A stretch of DNA of 64,000 nucleotides from the NCBI RefSeq assembly GCF_014196795.1, contig NZ_JACIEJ010000007.1, forward strand, positions 62,001-126,000. Direction: 5' to 3'. Position 1 is the first letter of the stretch. Each line of letters begins with the position of its first letter. This document shows positions 1-9,831 of this stretch, piece by piece. The translations under genes and the position numbers were made by a program. The DNA comes from Sagittula marina (GTDB taxonomy: Bacteria; Pseudomonadota; Alphaproteobacteria; Rhodobacterales; Rhodobacteraceae). The notes beneath the pieces were generated by a model that saw nothing but the letters and a program-made list of their open reading frames with translations, did no database searches and had not been told where the DNA came from.

Positions 1-226
1 GCTCTGAAGCGGCTTGAAGTGGATTGGTGTGTGCTGGCGTGGCCGTGACCCGGGTGCGAGCCCCCATTAGGTAAACGTTGCGGGTGCACTGGTTGGCACG
101 CAAAGACGGAATGTCGCGACAGCCCGAACTTTTCACACTGAAAAAGGTCTCGTCTTGCGTTTGTTGTGCCTCTCCTCCACGCGTGCAATACTGGCCTCCA
201 ACCACAAAGAACAAACCGGGCACATT
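1..226. other. Left edge and parE leader
   Basis: Bases 1-48 are open in frame 1 and end in TGA (ALKRLEVDWCVLAWP), possibly the tail of a gene that begins outside the window. This is too short to identify. The rest is the parE leader. Confidence 0.3.
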
Positions 227-2185
227 ATGGCAGACGATCTCCTTCATTCCGCTTCGGAAAACGAATACGACGCCTCGTCCATCGAGGTTCTCGAAGGTCT
301 GGAACCTGTCCGGAAACGTCCCGGGATGTACATTGGCGGCACTGACGAACGGGCACTGCACCACCTTGTCGCCGAGGTGCTCGACAACTCCATGGACGAG
401 GCGGTCGCAGGTCACGCCAATCGAATCGAGATTTTTCTGCACGCGGATTACTCCATGGAGATTCGCGACAATGGCCGCGGCATCCCGATCGACCCGCATC
501 CGAAATTTCCCGGCAAATCCGCGTTGGAGGTCATCCTCTGTACCCTTCACGCAGGCGGTAAATTCTCTGGCGACGCTTACGAGACCTCTGGCGGCCTGCA
601 CGGCGTCGGCGCGTCCGTGGTGAACGCATTGTCCGATTCAATGGTCGTGCAAGTTGCGAAAAACAAAGCGCTTTACGAACAGCGGTTTTCTCGCGGCATT
701 CCGCTTGGACCTGTGGAGCAGATCGGTGCGGCACCGAACCGCCGTGGCACCTCCGTCACCTTTCACGCGGATGAGCAGATCTTTGGCGCGCATCGTTTCA
801 AGCCGGCCCGTCTGTTCAAGATGGTCCGCTCCAAGGCTTACCTGTTTTCCGGCGTGGAAATTCGCTGGAAATCCGAAATCGACGATCAGGAAACGCCGAA
901 AGAGGCGACCTTCCACTTCCCCGGCGGTCTGGCTGACTACCTTACGGAAACGCTCGGCAAATCAACCACCTATGCAGAAAGCCCTTTCGCCGGTGTGGTC
1001 GATTTCAAGGAGCGGTTTCAGGTTCCGGGCAAGGTCGAGTGGGCCATCAACTGGACCCCGTCGCGCGATGGCTTCATCCAGTCCTACTGTAACACCGTCC
1101 CCACGCCTGAGGGCGGCACCCACGAGGCAGGGTTCTGGGCGGCCATCCTGAAGGGCGTACGGGCCTACGGCGAGCTGGTGAACAACAAGAAGGCCGCGCA
1201 AATCAACCGCGACGACTTGATCACCGGCGGATGTGCTCTCGTGTCCTGCTTCATTCGCGAACCGGAATTCGTCGGCCAAACCAAGGACCGGCTGGCGACG
1301 GTGGAAGCGCAACGTCTGGTGGAAAACGCTGTCCGGGACCACTTTGACAATTGGTTGGCCTCCGATACCAAATCCGCCGGAGCCATCCTCGACTTTCTGA
1401 TCTTGCGGGCCGAAGAACGCCTTCGGCGCCGTCAGGAGAAGGAAACCGCGCGCAAGACCGCGACGAAAAAGCTGCGCCTTCCGGGCAAATTGACCGACTG
1501 CTCCAACAAGGCGCGTGAAGGCACGGAGCTGTTTATCGTCGAGGGTGATTCTGCGGGTGGCTCTGCAAAAGGCGCGCGGTTCCGCGAGACGCAGGCCTTG
1601 CTGCCGCTCAAGGGGAAGATTCTGAACGTTCTCGGGGCGGCCTCCAACAAGCTGACGTCAAACGCCGAAATCCGGGACCTCTGCGAGGCTTTGGGCGTGG
1701 GGCTCGGCACAAAGTTCAATCTCGACGACCTGCGTTATGAAAAGATTATCATCATGACGGACGCGGACGTGGACGGTGCCCACATTGCCGCGCTTTTGAT
1801 GACATTTTTCTTCACGCAGATGCGGCCGCTGATCGACAATGGCCACCTCTTCCTCGCGTGCCCTCCGCTCTACCGTCTGACGCAAGGCCCGAAGCGCCTT
1901 TATGTGGCGGACGATGCGGCAAAGGAGGCGGCGATGGTCAAAGGGTTGGGCGGCAAGGGTAAAATTGATGTCCAGCGGTTCAAGGGTCTTGGGGAAATGG
2001 ATGCCAAAGACCTCAAGGAAACGACCATGGACCCCGCGACTCGCACGTTGATCCGCGTCACGATCGATGAGGACGAGCCCGGCGAAACCGGCGACCTTGT
2101 GGAGCGCCTGATGGGGAAAAAGCCGGAGCTGCGTTTCCAGTACATTCAGGACAATGCAAAGTTCGTGGAAGAGTTGGATGTGTGA
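227..2185 (+). CDS. parE: DNA topoisomerase IV subunit B
   Basis: ATPase subunit of topoisomerase IV, which with ParC decatenates daughter chromosomes. The 652-residue product has the GHKL ATPase fold near the N terminus (residues 34-60, with the NSMDEA stretch, and DNGRGIP at about 81-87). The TOPRIM domain follows, with VEGDSAGGSA at about 436 and the metal-binding TDADVDGAH at about 510. The C-terminal QRFKGLGEM motif lies near 582. Length and order match ParE; the lack of the GyrB insert and the DNSMDEAVAG wording favour ParE over GyrB. I chose the ATG at 227 because homology starts there; the frame is open further upstream to 155 without family similarity. No parC is in the window. High confidence. 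Confidence 0.95.
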   Translation: MADDLLHSASENEYDASSIEVLEGLEPVRKRPGMYIGGTDERALHHLVAEVLDNSMDEAVAGHANRIEIFLHADYSMEIRDNGRGIPIDPHPKFPGKSALEVILCTLHAGGKFSGDAYETSGGLHGVGASVVNALSDSMVVQVAKNKALYEQRFSRGIPLGPVEQIGAAPNRRGTSVTFHADEQIFGAHRFKPARLFKMVRSKAYLFSGVEIRWKSEIDDQETPKEATFHFPGGLADYLTETLGKSTTYAESPFAGVVDFKERFQVPGKVEWAINWTPSRDGFIQSYCNTVPTPEGGTHEAGFWAAILKGVRAYGELVNNKKAAQINRDDLITGGCALVSCFIREPEFVGQTKDRLATVEAQRLVENAVRDHFDNWLASDTKSAGAILDFLILRAEERLRRRQEKETARKTATKKLRLPGKLTDCSNKAREGTELFIVEGDSAGGSAKGARFRETQALLPLKGKILNVLGAASNKLTSNAEIRDLCEALGVGLGTKFNLDDLRYEKIIIMTDADVDGAHIAALLMTFFFTQMRPLIDNGHLFLACPPLYRLTQGPKRLYVADDAAKEAAMVKGLGGKGKIDVQRFKGLGEMDAKDLKETTMDPATRTLIRVTIDEDEPGETGDLVERLMGKKPELRFQYIQDNAKFVEELDV

Positions 2186-2458
2186 GGTCGCATCGTTTAG
2201 ATGCGTTGAGAAAGGTTCTTTTTCACGGATCTCGTGATTGGCAAGGTGATTGGACGTCGGCATCGCGGGTAAGGAAATGGCTGTCCCCGCAATGCTCCCC
2301 TTGTCAGCCTGCCTGAGGCCATCAACGCATTTTGGCACTGGAAGAAACGCTTTGTGATGGCGCCGTTGAATGCAGTCGGATCGGCTGGCGTTATCGCGGG
2401 GCTCTCAGCTCGGAGTCATGAAGGCAAGCGTCTGTTGCGGGCCTTGGGGCTTTCCCTC

Positions 2459-2698
2459 TCAGGCCTTCGTGTCTTTCAGGCGAGCGGCCCGTCCTCCGCG
2501 GCGCTTCTTCAACGCGGCGCGGCGGTTCGGCAAAGCGTCCAGGATGGCGGCGCGGCTCTCAGGAGACTTACTGCCCCATCCTGCAATCTCATCCAACGTG
2601 CGCAGGCATCCGGTGCAAATGCCCTCGCGTCGGTGAATGACACAGATGTTGATGCAGGGGCTTTCGACCTCGTCCCGTTTCCAGATGTCTTCGCTCAT
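2459..2698 (-). CDS. DUF1289 family small cysteine-rich protein
   Basis: A 79-residue protein with the DUF1289 signature: [10 protein letters not shown], then [10 protein letters not shown], and an EIAGW segment. Four cysteines (15, 19, 28, 31) form CxxxC and CxxC pairs suited to binding zinc or an Fe-S cluster; the function is unknown. It is the last gene of a leftward operon: its ATG overlaps the ruvX stop by 4 bp (ATGA), which suggests translational coupling. The C terminus is rich in Arg and Lys. Family assignment is confident, function is not. Confidence 0.88.
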   Translation of the reverse strand: MSEDIWKRDEVESPCINICVIHRREGICTGCLRTLDEIAGWGSKSPESRAAILDALPNRRAALKKRRGGRAARLKDTKA

Positions 2699-3168
2699 GT
2701 CATCCTCAACACGCGCAGCCGGTCCAGCGCGCCTTGCAGGATGAACGAGGCTGCCACATGGTCAATCACCTCGGCGCGCCGCGCGCGGGAGGTGTCAGCC
2801 TCCAGCAACGCGCGCTCGGCGGCGACGGTCGACAAACGTTCGTCCCAAAACCCGATGGGCAGATCAATGCGCTGCGCCAGATTGCGCGCAAAGGCACGGG
2901 TCGACTGGCACCGGGGCCCTTCGGAGCCGTCCATGTTGCGCGGCAGGCCAAGAACAATGCCGGTGATGGTGCGGTTCGCGACGATCGCGGCCAGTCGGTC
3001 GGCATCCAGCGTGAACTTCTTGCGCTTCACGGTCTCCAGCGGGGTCGCAACGCTGCGCAGCCCGTCCGTCACGGCAACACCGATGGTCTTTGTCCCAAGG
3101 TCGAGCCCCATCAGCGCGCCCATCGGGGGCAGGGCGGCGGCGAACTCGGTGATCTCGTCGTGGATCAT
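2695..3168 (-). CDS. ruvX: Putative pre-16S rRNA nuclease / Holliday junction resolvase-like YqgF
   Basis: RNase H-fold nuclease of the YqgF/RuvX family, known in E. coli for processing the 5' end of pre-16S rRNA. The 157-residue product carries the conserved acidic residues: Asp22 in [11 protein letters not shown], Glu109 in FWDERLST and Asp135 in IDHVAA. The length is typical. The gene overlaps the upstream ccmI stop and the downstream DUF1289 start by 4 bp each, so the three are probably translated from one mRNA. Confidence 0.94.
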   Translation of the reverse strand: MIHDEITEFAAALPPMGALMGLDLGTKTIGVAVTDGLRSVATPLETVKRKKFTLDADRLAAIVANRTITGIVLGLPRNMDGSEGPRCQSTRAFARNLAQRIDLPIGFWDERLSTVAAERALLEADTSRARRAEVIDHVAASFILQGALDRLRVLRMT

Positions 3169-4403
3169 TCTGCAACCCCGGCGCGTTCGGCGGCCGTTCG
3201 CAGGGGGGCCAGTGCGTCCTCGTTGCCCTCGAACACGCGCTGCGCCTCGGTCCAGATGGCGGCGGCCTGATCGGTGTCGCCCAGGGTGGCGAGCGAGGAA
3301 ATCAGACGTGCCCAGTCCTGCGGCGGCCCCCCTTCGGTGGCGAGCCGGTTGGACAATTGGTCGACCATGCCGCGGATCATGGCCTGGCGGTCCTCAGGTG
3401 ACATGTCGGCGGCGTTGGCGATGTCTTCAGCTGACGGGCCCGGTCCGCCGTCGAGCGGTGGTAAGGTGAAACGGTTCTGCCCGGCGCGCATGGCCATCTC
3501 CTCGATCTGGGCGCGCAGCGGCTCGACCCAGGGATCTGATGGCTGACTGTCGCGCAAAAGCGCCTCCCACATGCGGAAGCCGATGTCCGGTCGCCCGGTT
3601 TGCGCCATCATCAAGCCACCGTAGAACCGCGCAACACCATTACGAGCGTCCATGGACAAAGCGCGTTCCAGCGCCTTTTGCGCCTCTGGCGAGACATAGC
3701 CGCCCGCCGCAAGCACCATCATATCGGCCAGATCTGCATAGTCTCGGGCGCTGGCATCATCTCCCTTGAGACGGATGATGTTCTGCTGCGCCGCATAGGC
3801 CGCTTTGTAATTGCCCAGGGCTGCCTCGGACCGGGCGAGCAGCAGTTGTCCCTGCAGATCGTCTGGACGCTCCTGGGTGGCTGTGCGCAGTCGCTCCACC
3901 AACGCGCCGTAGTCGTCGGGGACATCGGCTGGGGGAAGGGTGGGGATGTTGGCTTCGGCCTCGGCCTGAGAACCTCGATCATTCAAGGTGCGCTGCGCCG
4001 CGGCGAGCCGCTTTTGCAGCGGCAAGTCTTCGTAGCCTTGCGCGCCCAGCAGGGTGTACAGGCCGAAACCGCCGCCAATCAGCGCCACGGCCATCAGCGC
4101 GGCCACAGCTCCGCTGGCGCCCGCGGGCTGGGCGCTGGCGATACTGTCGCCCTGGACCTTGGCGTCGGCGGCCAGCAGACGGCGCGAAATCTCCACCCGC
4201 AGGCGCTCGGCCTCTTCGGGGTCGATCTTTCCCCGCGCAGCGTCGGCGTCAATTTCGATCAGCTGGTCACGGTAGACCTGTAGGTCAAAGGCCTCGGCCG
4301 GGCCGGTTTCGCGTTTGCCTCGGATAACCGAAAACGCCAGCCCCGCGGCCACCACCAGCGCCACGGCGCCTGTCAGGATCCAGAACAGCATGTTTCCTCC
4401 CAT
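3165..4403 (-). CDS. ccmI: c-type cytochrome biogenesis protein CcmI
   Basis: Membrane-anchored apocytochrome c chaperone of the Ccm (system I) pathway, which passes the CXXCH-containing apoprotein to the haem ligase. The 412-residue product begins with a transmembrane helix (about residues 5-26), then a cytoplasmic loop with a leucine-zipper-like [14 protein letters not shown] segment. A second transmembrane helix follows (about 96-119) and then a periplasmic TPR-rich domain. This two-helix plus TPR layout is diagnostic. A second possible start is the ATG four codons downstream. The other ccm genes are not in the window. First gene of the ccmI-ruvX-DUF1289 operon, divergent from soxB. Confidence 0.92.
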   Translation of the reverse strand: MGGNMLFWILTGAVALVVAAGLAFSVIRGKRETGPAEAFDLQVYRDQLIEIDADAARGKIDPEEAERLRVEISRRLLAADAKVQGDSIASAQPAGASGAVAALMAVALIGGGFGLYTLLGAQGYEDLPLQKRLAAAQRTLNDRGSQAEAEANIPTLPPADVPDDYGALVERLRTATQERPDDLQGQLLLARSEAALGNYKAAYAAQQNIIRLKGDDASARDYADLADMMVLAAGGYVSPEAQKALERALSMDARNGVARFYGGLMMAQTGRPDIGFRMWEALLRDSQPSDPWVEPLRAQIEEMAMRAGQNRFTLPPLDGGPGPSAEDIANAADMSPEDRQAMIRGMVDQLSNRLATEGGPPQDWARLISSLATLGDTDQAAAIWTEAQRVFEGNEDALAPLRTAAERAGVAE

Positions 4404-4469
4404 GTTTCATATACTGATCTAGATACTCAAAGCGCCTCTTGAAAGGGCAAATGCCGCCAGCGCGGGACC

Positions 4470-4555
4470 ATGTCGCAACCCTGTGATACGGGATGTCGCA
4501 GCCCTGTGATACGCCATGTCGCAACTGCGTGATATTATGACGGTTGCATGTCGCT
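4470..4555. repeat. Array of 23-bp direct repeats upstream of soxBDAG
   Basis: Three consecutive 23-bp units begin at 4470, 4493 and 4516, and a partial unit begins at 4548. Units 1 and 2 share ATGTCGCA, then CCCTGTGATACG. Unit 3 reads ATGTCGCAACTGCGTGATA. Inside the array, the 7-mers TGTCGCA and TGTGATA (CGTGATA in unit 3) alternate at 4471, 4482, 4494, 4505, 4517 and 4528. That 11-12 bp spacing puts them on the same face of the helix. The array lies in the divergent gap between ccmI and soxB, 50-140 bp before the soxB start. An operator for cooperative binding of a regulator is inferred, and the regulator is not known. Confidence 0.7.
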
Positions 4556-4606
4556 GATTGCACCGATTGGGTGCAAGAAACGGCCAAACGACCCGGGAAT
4601 CGAGAC

Positions 4607-5854
4607 ATGAAACGATATTCTGCCTTTGCCATCGCCCGCGAAGCCCTGTTCTCCGATAACAAAGGATGGGACCGCGCGTGGCGCAAAGCCCAGCCGAAAA
4701 AACGTTACGACGTTGTTATCGTTGGTGCCGGGGGTCACGGCCTCGCAACCGCTTATTACCTTGGGAAAAACTTCGGCATCACCAATGTCGCGGTGATCGA
4801 AAAGGGCTGGCTGGGGGGCGGCAACACGGGCCGCAACACCACCATCATCCGTTCGAACTACCTGCAGGACCCCTCCGCGGCGCTGTACGAAAAGTCGCGC
4901 TCGCTGTACGAGACCATGTCGCAGGATCTCAACTACAACGTCATGTTCAGCCCGCGCGGCGTGCTGATGCTGGCGCAGACGGAACATGAGGTCCGCGGCT
5001 ACCAGCGCACGGCGCATGCCAATGCTCTGCAAGGTGTCGAGACACGGTTTATCTCTCCCAAAGAGGTCAAGGAGATCGTGCCGATCATCAACCTCGACGG
5101 GCCGCGCTACCCGGTTCTGGGTGGCCTGTGGCAAGAGCGCGGGGGCTCTGCGCGCCACGACGCCGTGGCCTGGGGCTATGCCCGTGCCTGTTCCTCCATG
5201 GGCATGGACATCATCCAGCAGTGCGAAGTCACCGGCATCACCCGTGAAAACGGTCAGGTGACTGGCGTCGACACCTCCAAGGGGCACATCGGCTGCAACA
5301 AACTGGGCATCGTGGTCGCAGGTCACTCCGGTGAACTGGCACGCATGGCAGGCTTCCGTCTGCCGATCGAAAGTGTGCCGCTGCAGGCGCTGGTGTCGGA
5401 GCCGATCAAGCCGATCATGGATTGCGTCGTCATGGCCAATACCGTGCACGGTTACATGTCGCAGTCCGACAAGGGCGAGATGGTCATCGGCGGCGGCACA
5501 GACAGCTTCAACGCCTTCACGCAGCGCGGCTCGTTCCATCACATCGAACATACCGTCGCGGCGCTGGTCGAGACTTTCCCGATGGTCTCCCGCCTGAAGA
5601 TGCTGCGCCAGTGGGGCGGTATCGTGGACATGACAGGCGACCGGTCGCCCATCCTGTCGAAGACGCCGGTAGACGGTATCTTCATCAATGGGGGCTGGGG
5701 CACTGGCGGTTTCAAGGCGACGCCCGGTTCGGGCTGGGCCTTTGCGGAACTCATGGCCAAAGGGCATTCGCCACTTTGTGCCGACTTCGGGCTGGAACGC
5801 TTCGCGGAGGGCCGCTTCATCGACGAAAGCGTTGCCGCCGGCGTGGCTCACTAA
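4607..5854 (+). CDS. soxB: Heterotetrameric sarcosine oxidase, beta subunit
   Basis: Catalytic flavoprotein subunit of sarcosine oxidase, which demethylates sarcosine to glycine with formation of H2O2 and methylene-tetrahydrofolate. The 415-residue protein has the FAD-binding VGAGGHGLATAYYLG at about 39-53 and a DAO fold. The GGSARHDAVAWG segment carries His184, which matches the covalent-FMN histidine of the family. The C-terminal GTGGFKATPGSG flavin loop is present. I chose the ATG at 4607 because family homology (KRYSAFAIAREAL) begins there; the frame is open back to 4544. First gene of soxB-D-A-G. Confidence 0.95.
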   Translation: MKRYSAFAIAREALFSDNKGWDRAWRKAQPKKRYDVVIVGAGGHGLATAYYLGKNFGITNVAVIEKGWLGGGNTGRNTTIIRSNYLQDPSAALYEKSRSLYETMSQDLNYNVMFSPRGVLMLAQTEHEVRGYQRTAHANALQGVETRFISPKEVKEIVPIINLDGPRYPVLGGLWQERGGSARHDAVAWGYARACSSMGMDIIQQCEVTGITRENGQVTGVDTSKGHIGCNKLGIVVAGHSGELARMAGFRLPIESVPLQALVSEPIKPIMDCVVMANTVHGYMSQSDKGEMVIGGGTDSFNAFTQRGSFHHIEHTVAALVETFPMVSRLKMLRQWGGIVDMTGDRSPILSKTPVDGIFINGGWGTGGFKATPGSGWAFAELMAKGHSPLCADFGLERFAEGRFIDESVAAGVAH

Positions 5855-5865
5855 GGAGACTGGAC

Positions 5866-6204
5866 ATGCTGATTTTCACCTGTCCCTACTGCGGCGTGGC
5901 CGCCGAGGAAACCGAACTGGCCGCAGGCGGCGAAGCGCATCTGACGCGCTTTGGCCCCGGCTCGTCGGATGATGATTTCGAAAGCTACCTGTTCACCCGC
6001 GAGAACCCCAAAGGCGTGCACTTTGAACGCTGGCGGCATGTCTATGGCTGCGGCAAGTGGTTCCACGCGGCGCGCTGCACGGTCAGCAACGAAGTCTTTG
6101 GTACCTATTCGGCACAGACCACCGAGCCGACAGCAGAGATCAGGGAAACGATTTCCAAGAAACGTCCGGGCTGGTCCTGGCGCGACATGAATGGCGAGGG
6201 ATGA
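5866..6204 (+). CDS. soxD: Heterotetrameric sarcosine oxidase, delta subunit
   Basis: Small zinc-binding subunit that stabilises the sarcosine oxidase heterotetramer. The 112-residue product shows the conserved CPYCG at 6-10 and YGCGKWFHAAR at 60-70, with Cys6, Cys9, Cys62 and His67 as likely zinc ligands. The central FGPGSSDDDFESYLF and ENPKGVHFERWRH stretches are typical. It starts 11 bp after soxB with AAGGAGA in front. An additional Cys71 follows the AAR motif. Confidence 0.94.
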   Translation: MLIFTCPYCGVAAEETELAAGGEAHLTRFGPGSSDDDFESYLFTRENPKGVHFERWRHVYGCGKWFHAARCTVSNEVFGTYSAQTTEPTAEIRETISKKRPGWSWRDMNGEG

Positions 6205-6264
6205 GGTAGAAATGATCCACATTCTTGCATATATCCAACCTATCCACAGGGGAGGTGCTGACGC

Positions 6265-9200
6265 ATGAGCACCCGTGTCGCCAAAGGCGGTCGCCTGATC
6301 GACCGCTCCAAAACGATTGAATTCACCTTCAACGGCAAGCGCTTTCAGGGCCATGCCGGGGACACTCTGGCCTCGGCTCTTTTGAGCGCCAATCAGATGC
6401 TGGTGGGCCGCTCGTTCAAGTATCACCGTCCGCGTGGCATCGTCGCCTCTGGCGTCGAAGAGCCCAACGCCATCGTCAACCTGGGCGAGGGCAACAAGCA
6501 CGAGCCGAACCAGCGCGCCACCACCACCGAGCTGTTCCACGGACTGACCGCGACATCGCAGAACCACTGGCCGTCGCTGGAATACGACGTCGGTGCCGTA
6601 AACGGGCTGTTGGGGCGGTTCCTGACCGCTGGTTTTTACTACAAAACCTTCATCCACCCGCGCCCGTTCTGGAAGCACATCTACGAACCCTTCATCCGCC
6701 AGTCTGCGGGCCTGGGCAAGGCGCCGGATCCAGAAACGCGTGATCCCGATCACTACGAGCATTTCTACGCCTTCGTCGATGTGCTGGTGGTCGGCGGCGG
6801 TGTGGCCGGTCTGCAAGCGGCGAAAGCGGCGGCAGTGTCCGGAAAGCGCGTCATGCTGATCGAGCAGACCGCCCATTGGGGCGGCCGCGCCGTGGTTGAC
6901 GGTGGCGAGATCGACGGAAAACCTGTCGACACCTGGGTGAACGATACGCTGCAAGCCCTTGAAGGCATGGAGAATGTCCGCATCCGCTCCCGCATGATGG
7001 GGGCAGGGGTCTATGACCACGGTTATGTTCTGGGCTACGAGCGCGTAAACGATCACGCGCCGGAAATCGGTGGTCCGCGTCACCGACTGTGGCGCATCCG
7101 TGCCAAGCAGATTGTGACCGCGACAGGCGCGCTGGAACGTCCGCTGTCCTTTGCGGGCAACGACATTCCGGGTGTCATGCTGGCCTCTGCCGTGCGCGAC
7201 TACCTTGTGAACTATGGCGTATCACCGGGCGACCGCACCGTGGTCGTGACCAACAACGATGACGCCTATCGCACTGCCATCGCGTTGAAGCAGGCGGGCC
7301 TGGCCGTGCCCTGTATCATCGACGCACGTCACGAGGGCGGTGGCCAGTTGATGAAAGAGGCGCAAGCCCTTGGTATTCGCGTGGAAATGGGACATGGCAT
7401 TGCCAAGGTTCATGGTGGCAAGCGCGTGTCGGGCGTCTCGCTCTGCCGTCAAAACGGCGAGGGCAACGTGCTGGAGGACATCGACTGCGACGCAGTGGCA
7501 ATGTCCGGTGGCTGGTCGCCTGTTGTACACCTCTGGTCACATAATGGCGGTAAGCTGACGTGGGATGCGGATAAGGCATTCTTCAAACCTGATCCGAGCC
7601 GCGCGCCCATCGGCGACGATGGTAAACCGAACGTGATCACTGCGGGGGCGGCCTCTGGCCATCTTCGTCTGAAGGACCTGCTCGAAGACGCTGATAACGC
7701 AGGCAAAACGTCGGCGGGGCTCGAAGCCGCTTCTGACGCACCAACAGGCAGCGATGCCGATGAGGTCGCGCTGGAACCCGTGTGGCTGATGCCGTCCGGT
7801 GCGCACTACGGTCTGCGTCTCAAAGCGTGGCTGGATTACCAAAACGATGTGAAAGTCTCCGACGTACAACTCGCCGCCCGCGAGGGCTACGAGAGTGTTG
7901 AGCACACCAAGCGTTACACCACGCTCGGCATGGCGACGGACCAAGGAAAGCTGAGTAACATCAACGGCTTGGCGATATTGTCAGGCGCACTTGGTGCGGA
8001 TATTCCGAACGTGGGCACCACCACCTTCCGTCCGCCGTACACAACCATTTCGATGGGGGCGATCACCGGCGATGCGCGGGGTGATCTGTTCCATCCGGTG
8101 CGCAAGACGCCGATCTCAGATTGGAGCATTGCGCATGGTGCGGACCTGGAGCCGGTCGGCGACTGGCGGCGGCCTTATACCTATCTGCGCGATGGCGAGA
8201 CTCGGGAAACCGCTGTCATCCGCGAGATCAAGGCCACCCGCGAAAGCGTCGGTTTGCTCGATGCGTCGACGCTGGGCAAGATCATCGTCAAGGGGCCGGA
8301 TGCGGGCCGCTTCATGGACATGCTCTACACCAACATGATGAGCTCCCTGAAGCCGGGCAAATGCCGCTACGGCCTGATGTGCTCAGAGAACGGCTTCCTG
8401 TCGGATGACGGCGTCGTGGCGCGGATCGACGAGGACACGTTCCTTTGCCACACCACCACCGGCGGCGCGGATCGCATCCACGCCCACATGGAGGAATGGC
8501 TGCAAACGGAATGGTGGGACTGGAAGGTCTACACCGCCAACGTGACCGAACAATATGCCCAGATCGGCGTGGTCGGTCCCAATGCGCGCAAGCTTCTGGA
8601 AAAGCTCGGCGGCATGGACGTGTCCAAGGAGGCGATGGCCTTCATGGAATGGAAAGACGGCGAACTGGCGGGCTTCCCCGTTCGGGTGTACCGGATCTCC
8701 TTCTCGGGCGAGCTGTCCTACGAGGTGTCGGTCCCGGCGAGCCAGGGCCGTGCGCTTTGGGACAAGCTGATGGAAGAGGGCAAAGAGTTCAACGCGACGC
8801 CCTACGGCACCGAGGCGCTGCACGTCATGCGGGCCGAAAAGGGCTTCATCATGATCGGGGACGAAACCGACGGCACCGTGATCCCGCAGGATCTGGGGCT
8901 GCATTGGGCGATCTCCAAGAAGAAGGACGACTACATCGGCAAGCGGGCGCAAACGCGTCGCTTCATGGACAATGCCGACCGCTGGCAACTGGTGGGTCTG
9001 GAAACCGTCGATGGTTCCGTCCTGCCGGATGGTGCCTATGCAGTGGCTGCGGGCAAGAACGCCAACGGCCAGCGCAACACCCAAGGGCGCGTGACCTCCA
9101 CCTACTATTCGCCGACGCTCGAAAAGGGGATCGCCATGGGTCTGGTCCACAACGGGCCTCAGCGCATGGGCGAGGTCATCCCCTTCATGAAGGACGACGG

Positions 9201-9273
9201 CGAAACCGTGGTCGAAGCCAAGATCGTAAATGCGGTGTTCTACGACCCCGAAGGAGAGAAGCAGAATGTCTGA
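6265..9273 (+). CDS. soxA: Heterotetrameric sarcosine oxidase, alpha subunit
   Basis: Large subunit (1002 residues, normal length) that binds NAD+ and folate and channels the methyl group to tetrahydrofolate. The N-terminal ferredoxin-like region contains SFKYHRPRGIVASGVEEPNA. A Rossmann motif VVGGGVAGLQAAKAA follows near residue 175, and the C-terminal part from about 625 is an aminomethyltransferase (GcvT) domain with GRFMDMLYTN and GFIMIGDETDGTV. GGAGG stands in front of the ATG. Its last 8 bp overlap soxG. H2O2 made by this enzyme fits with sodB and other redox genes downstream, though the link is only positional. Confidence 0.96.
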   Translation: MSTRVAKGGRLIDRSKTIEFTFNGKRFQGHAGDTLASALLSANQMLVGRSFKYHRPRGIVASGVEEPNAIVNLGEGNKHEPNQRATTTELFHGLTATSQNHWPSLEYDVGAVNGLLGRFLTAGFYYKTFIHPRPFWKHIYEPFIRQSAGLGKAPDPETRDPDHYEHFYAFVDVLVVGGGVAGLQAAKAAAVSGKRVMLIEQTAHWGGRAVVDGGEIDGKPVDTWVNDTLQALEGMENVRIRSRMMGAGVYDHGYVLGYERVNDHAPEIGGPRHRLWRIRAKQIVTATGALERPLSFAGNDIPGVMLASAVRDYLVNYGVSPGDRTVVVTNNDDAYRTAIALKQAGLAVPCIIDARHEGGGQLMKEAQALGIRVEMGHGIAKVHGGKRVSGVSLCRQNGEGNVLEDIDCDAVAMSGGWSPVVHLWSHNGGKLTWDADKAFFKPDPSRAPIGDDGKPNVITAGAASGHLRLKDLLEDADNAGKTSAGLEAASDAPTGSDADEVALEPVWLMPSGAHYGLRLKAWLDYQNDVKVSDVQLAAREGYESVEHTKRYTTLGMATDQGKLSNINGLAILSGALGADIPNVGTTTFRPPYTTISMGAITGDARGDLFHPVRKTPISDWSIAHGADLEPVGDWRRPYTYLRDGETRETAVIREIKATRESVGLLDASTLGKIIVKGPDAGRFMDMLYTNMMSSLKPGKCRYGLMCSENGFLSDDGVVARIDEDTFLCHTTTGGADRIHAHMEEWLQTEWWDWKVYTANVTEQYAQIGVVGPNARKLLEKLGGMDVSKEAMAFMEWKDGELAGFPVRVYRISFSGELSYEVSVPASQGRALWDKLMEEGKEFNATPYGTEALHVMRAEKGFIMIGDETDGTVIPQDLGLHWAISKKKDDYIGKRAQTRRFMDNADRWQLVGLETVDGSVLPDGAYAVAAGKNANGQRNTQGRVTSTYYSPTLEKGIAMGLVHNGPQRMGEVIPFMKDDGETVVEAKIVNAVFYDPEGEKQNV

Positions 9274-9820
9274 CCTGAAAAACTTCGACGGGCTGGTGTC
9301 GATCCGCGAGATCGAAGGCCAGGGCATGTTGGTGGTGCGCGGAGATTTCTCCGCGCCTGCCTTTCGCGAAGCGGTCTGCGCGCTGGCCGGGGTGGATTTC
9401 CCCGAACAACGCCAGGCAGTGGTGCGGGACGGTCGCGGCTTGCTGTGGATGTCACCGGACGAATTGATGGTCATGCTGCCGCGTGCCGAGGCCTCGCGTG
9501 CGCGCGCCGATTTGGCCGCGAAACTGGCAGATCAGCACGCGCTGGTGGGCGACGTTTCGGACGCCCGTGTACACTTCCAGATCGAGGGCCGCGTGGTGCG
9601 TGAAACCATTGCCAAGTTGGCCCCGGTGGATATGCACCCCGACGTCTTTGCGCCGGGCACCCTGCGTCGCACGCGCTTTGGTCAAGTGGCGACAGCGGTT
9701 TGGCTGCTGGATGAACGCACCGCGCGCGTCTTCTGCTTTCGGTCCGTGCGCGACTACATGGCCAAATTGTTGGCGGTTGCTGCCGACGAAAAGAGCGAAG
9801 TGGCTTACTTTCAGAAGTAA
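9266..9820 (+). CDS. soxG: Heterotetrameric sarcosine oxidase, gamma subunit
   Basis: Smallest folded partner of SoxA in the sarcosine oxidase complex; it resembles a GcvT-like half domain and has no known active site. The 184-residue product contains the family features DLKNFDGLVSIREI at the N terminus, GLLWMSPDELMVMLP in the middle and RSVRDYMAKLL near the end. The ATG at 9266 overlaps the soxA stop by 8 bp, which indicates coupled translation. Last gene of soxBDAG, followed 11 bp later by a strong hairpin. Confidence 0.94.
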   Translation: MSDLKNFDGLVSIREIEGQGMLVVRGDFSAPAFREAVCALAGVDFPEQRQAVVRDGRGLLWMSPDELMVMLPRAEASRARADLAAKLADQHALVGDVSDARVHFQIEGRVVRETIAKLAPVDMHPDVFAPGTLRRTRFGQVATAVWLLDERTARVFCFRSVRDYMAKLLAVAADEKSEVAYFQK

Positions 9821-9831
9821 TGCTCGTTCGG

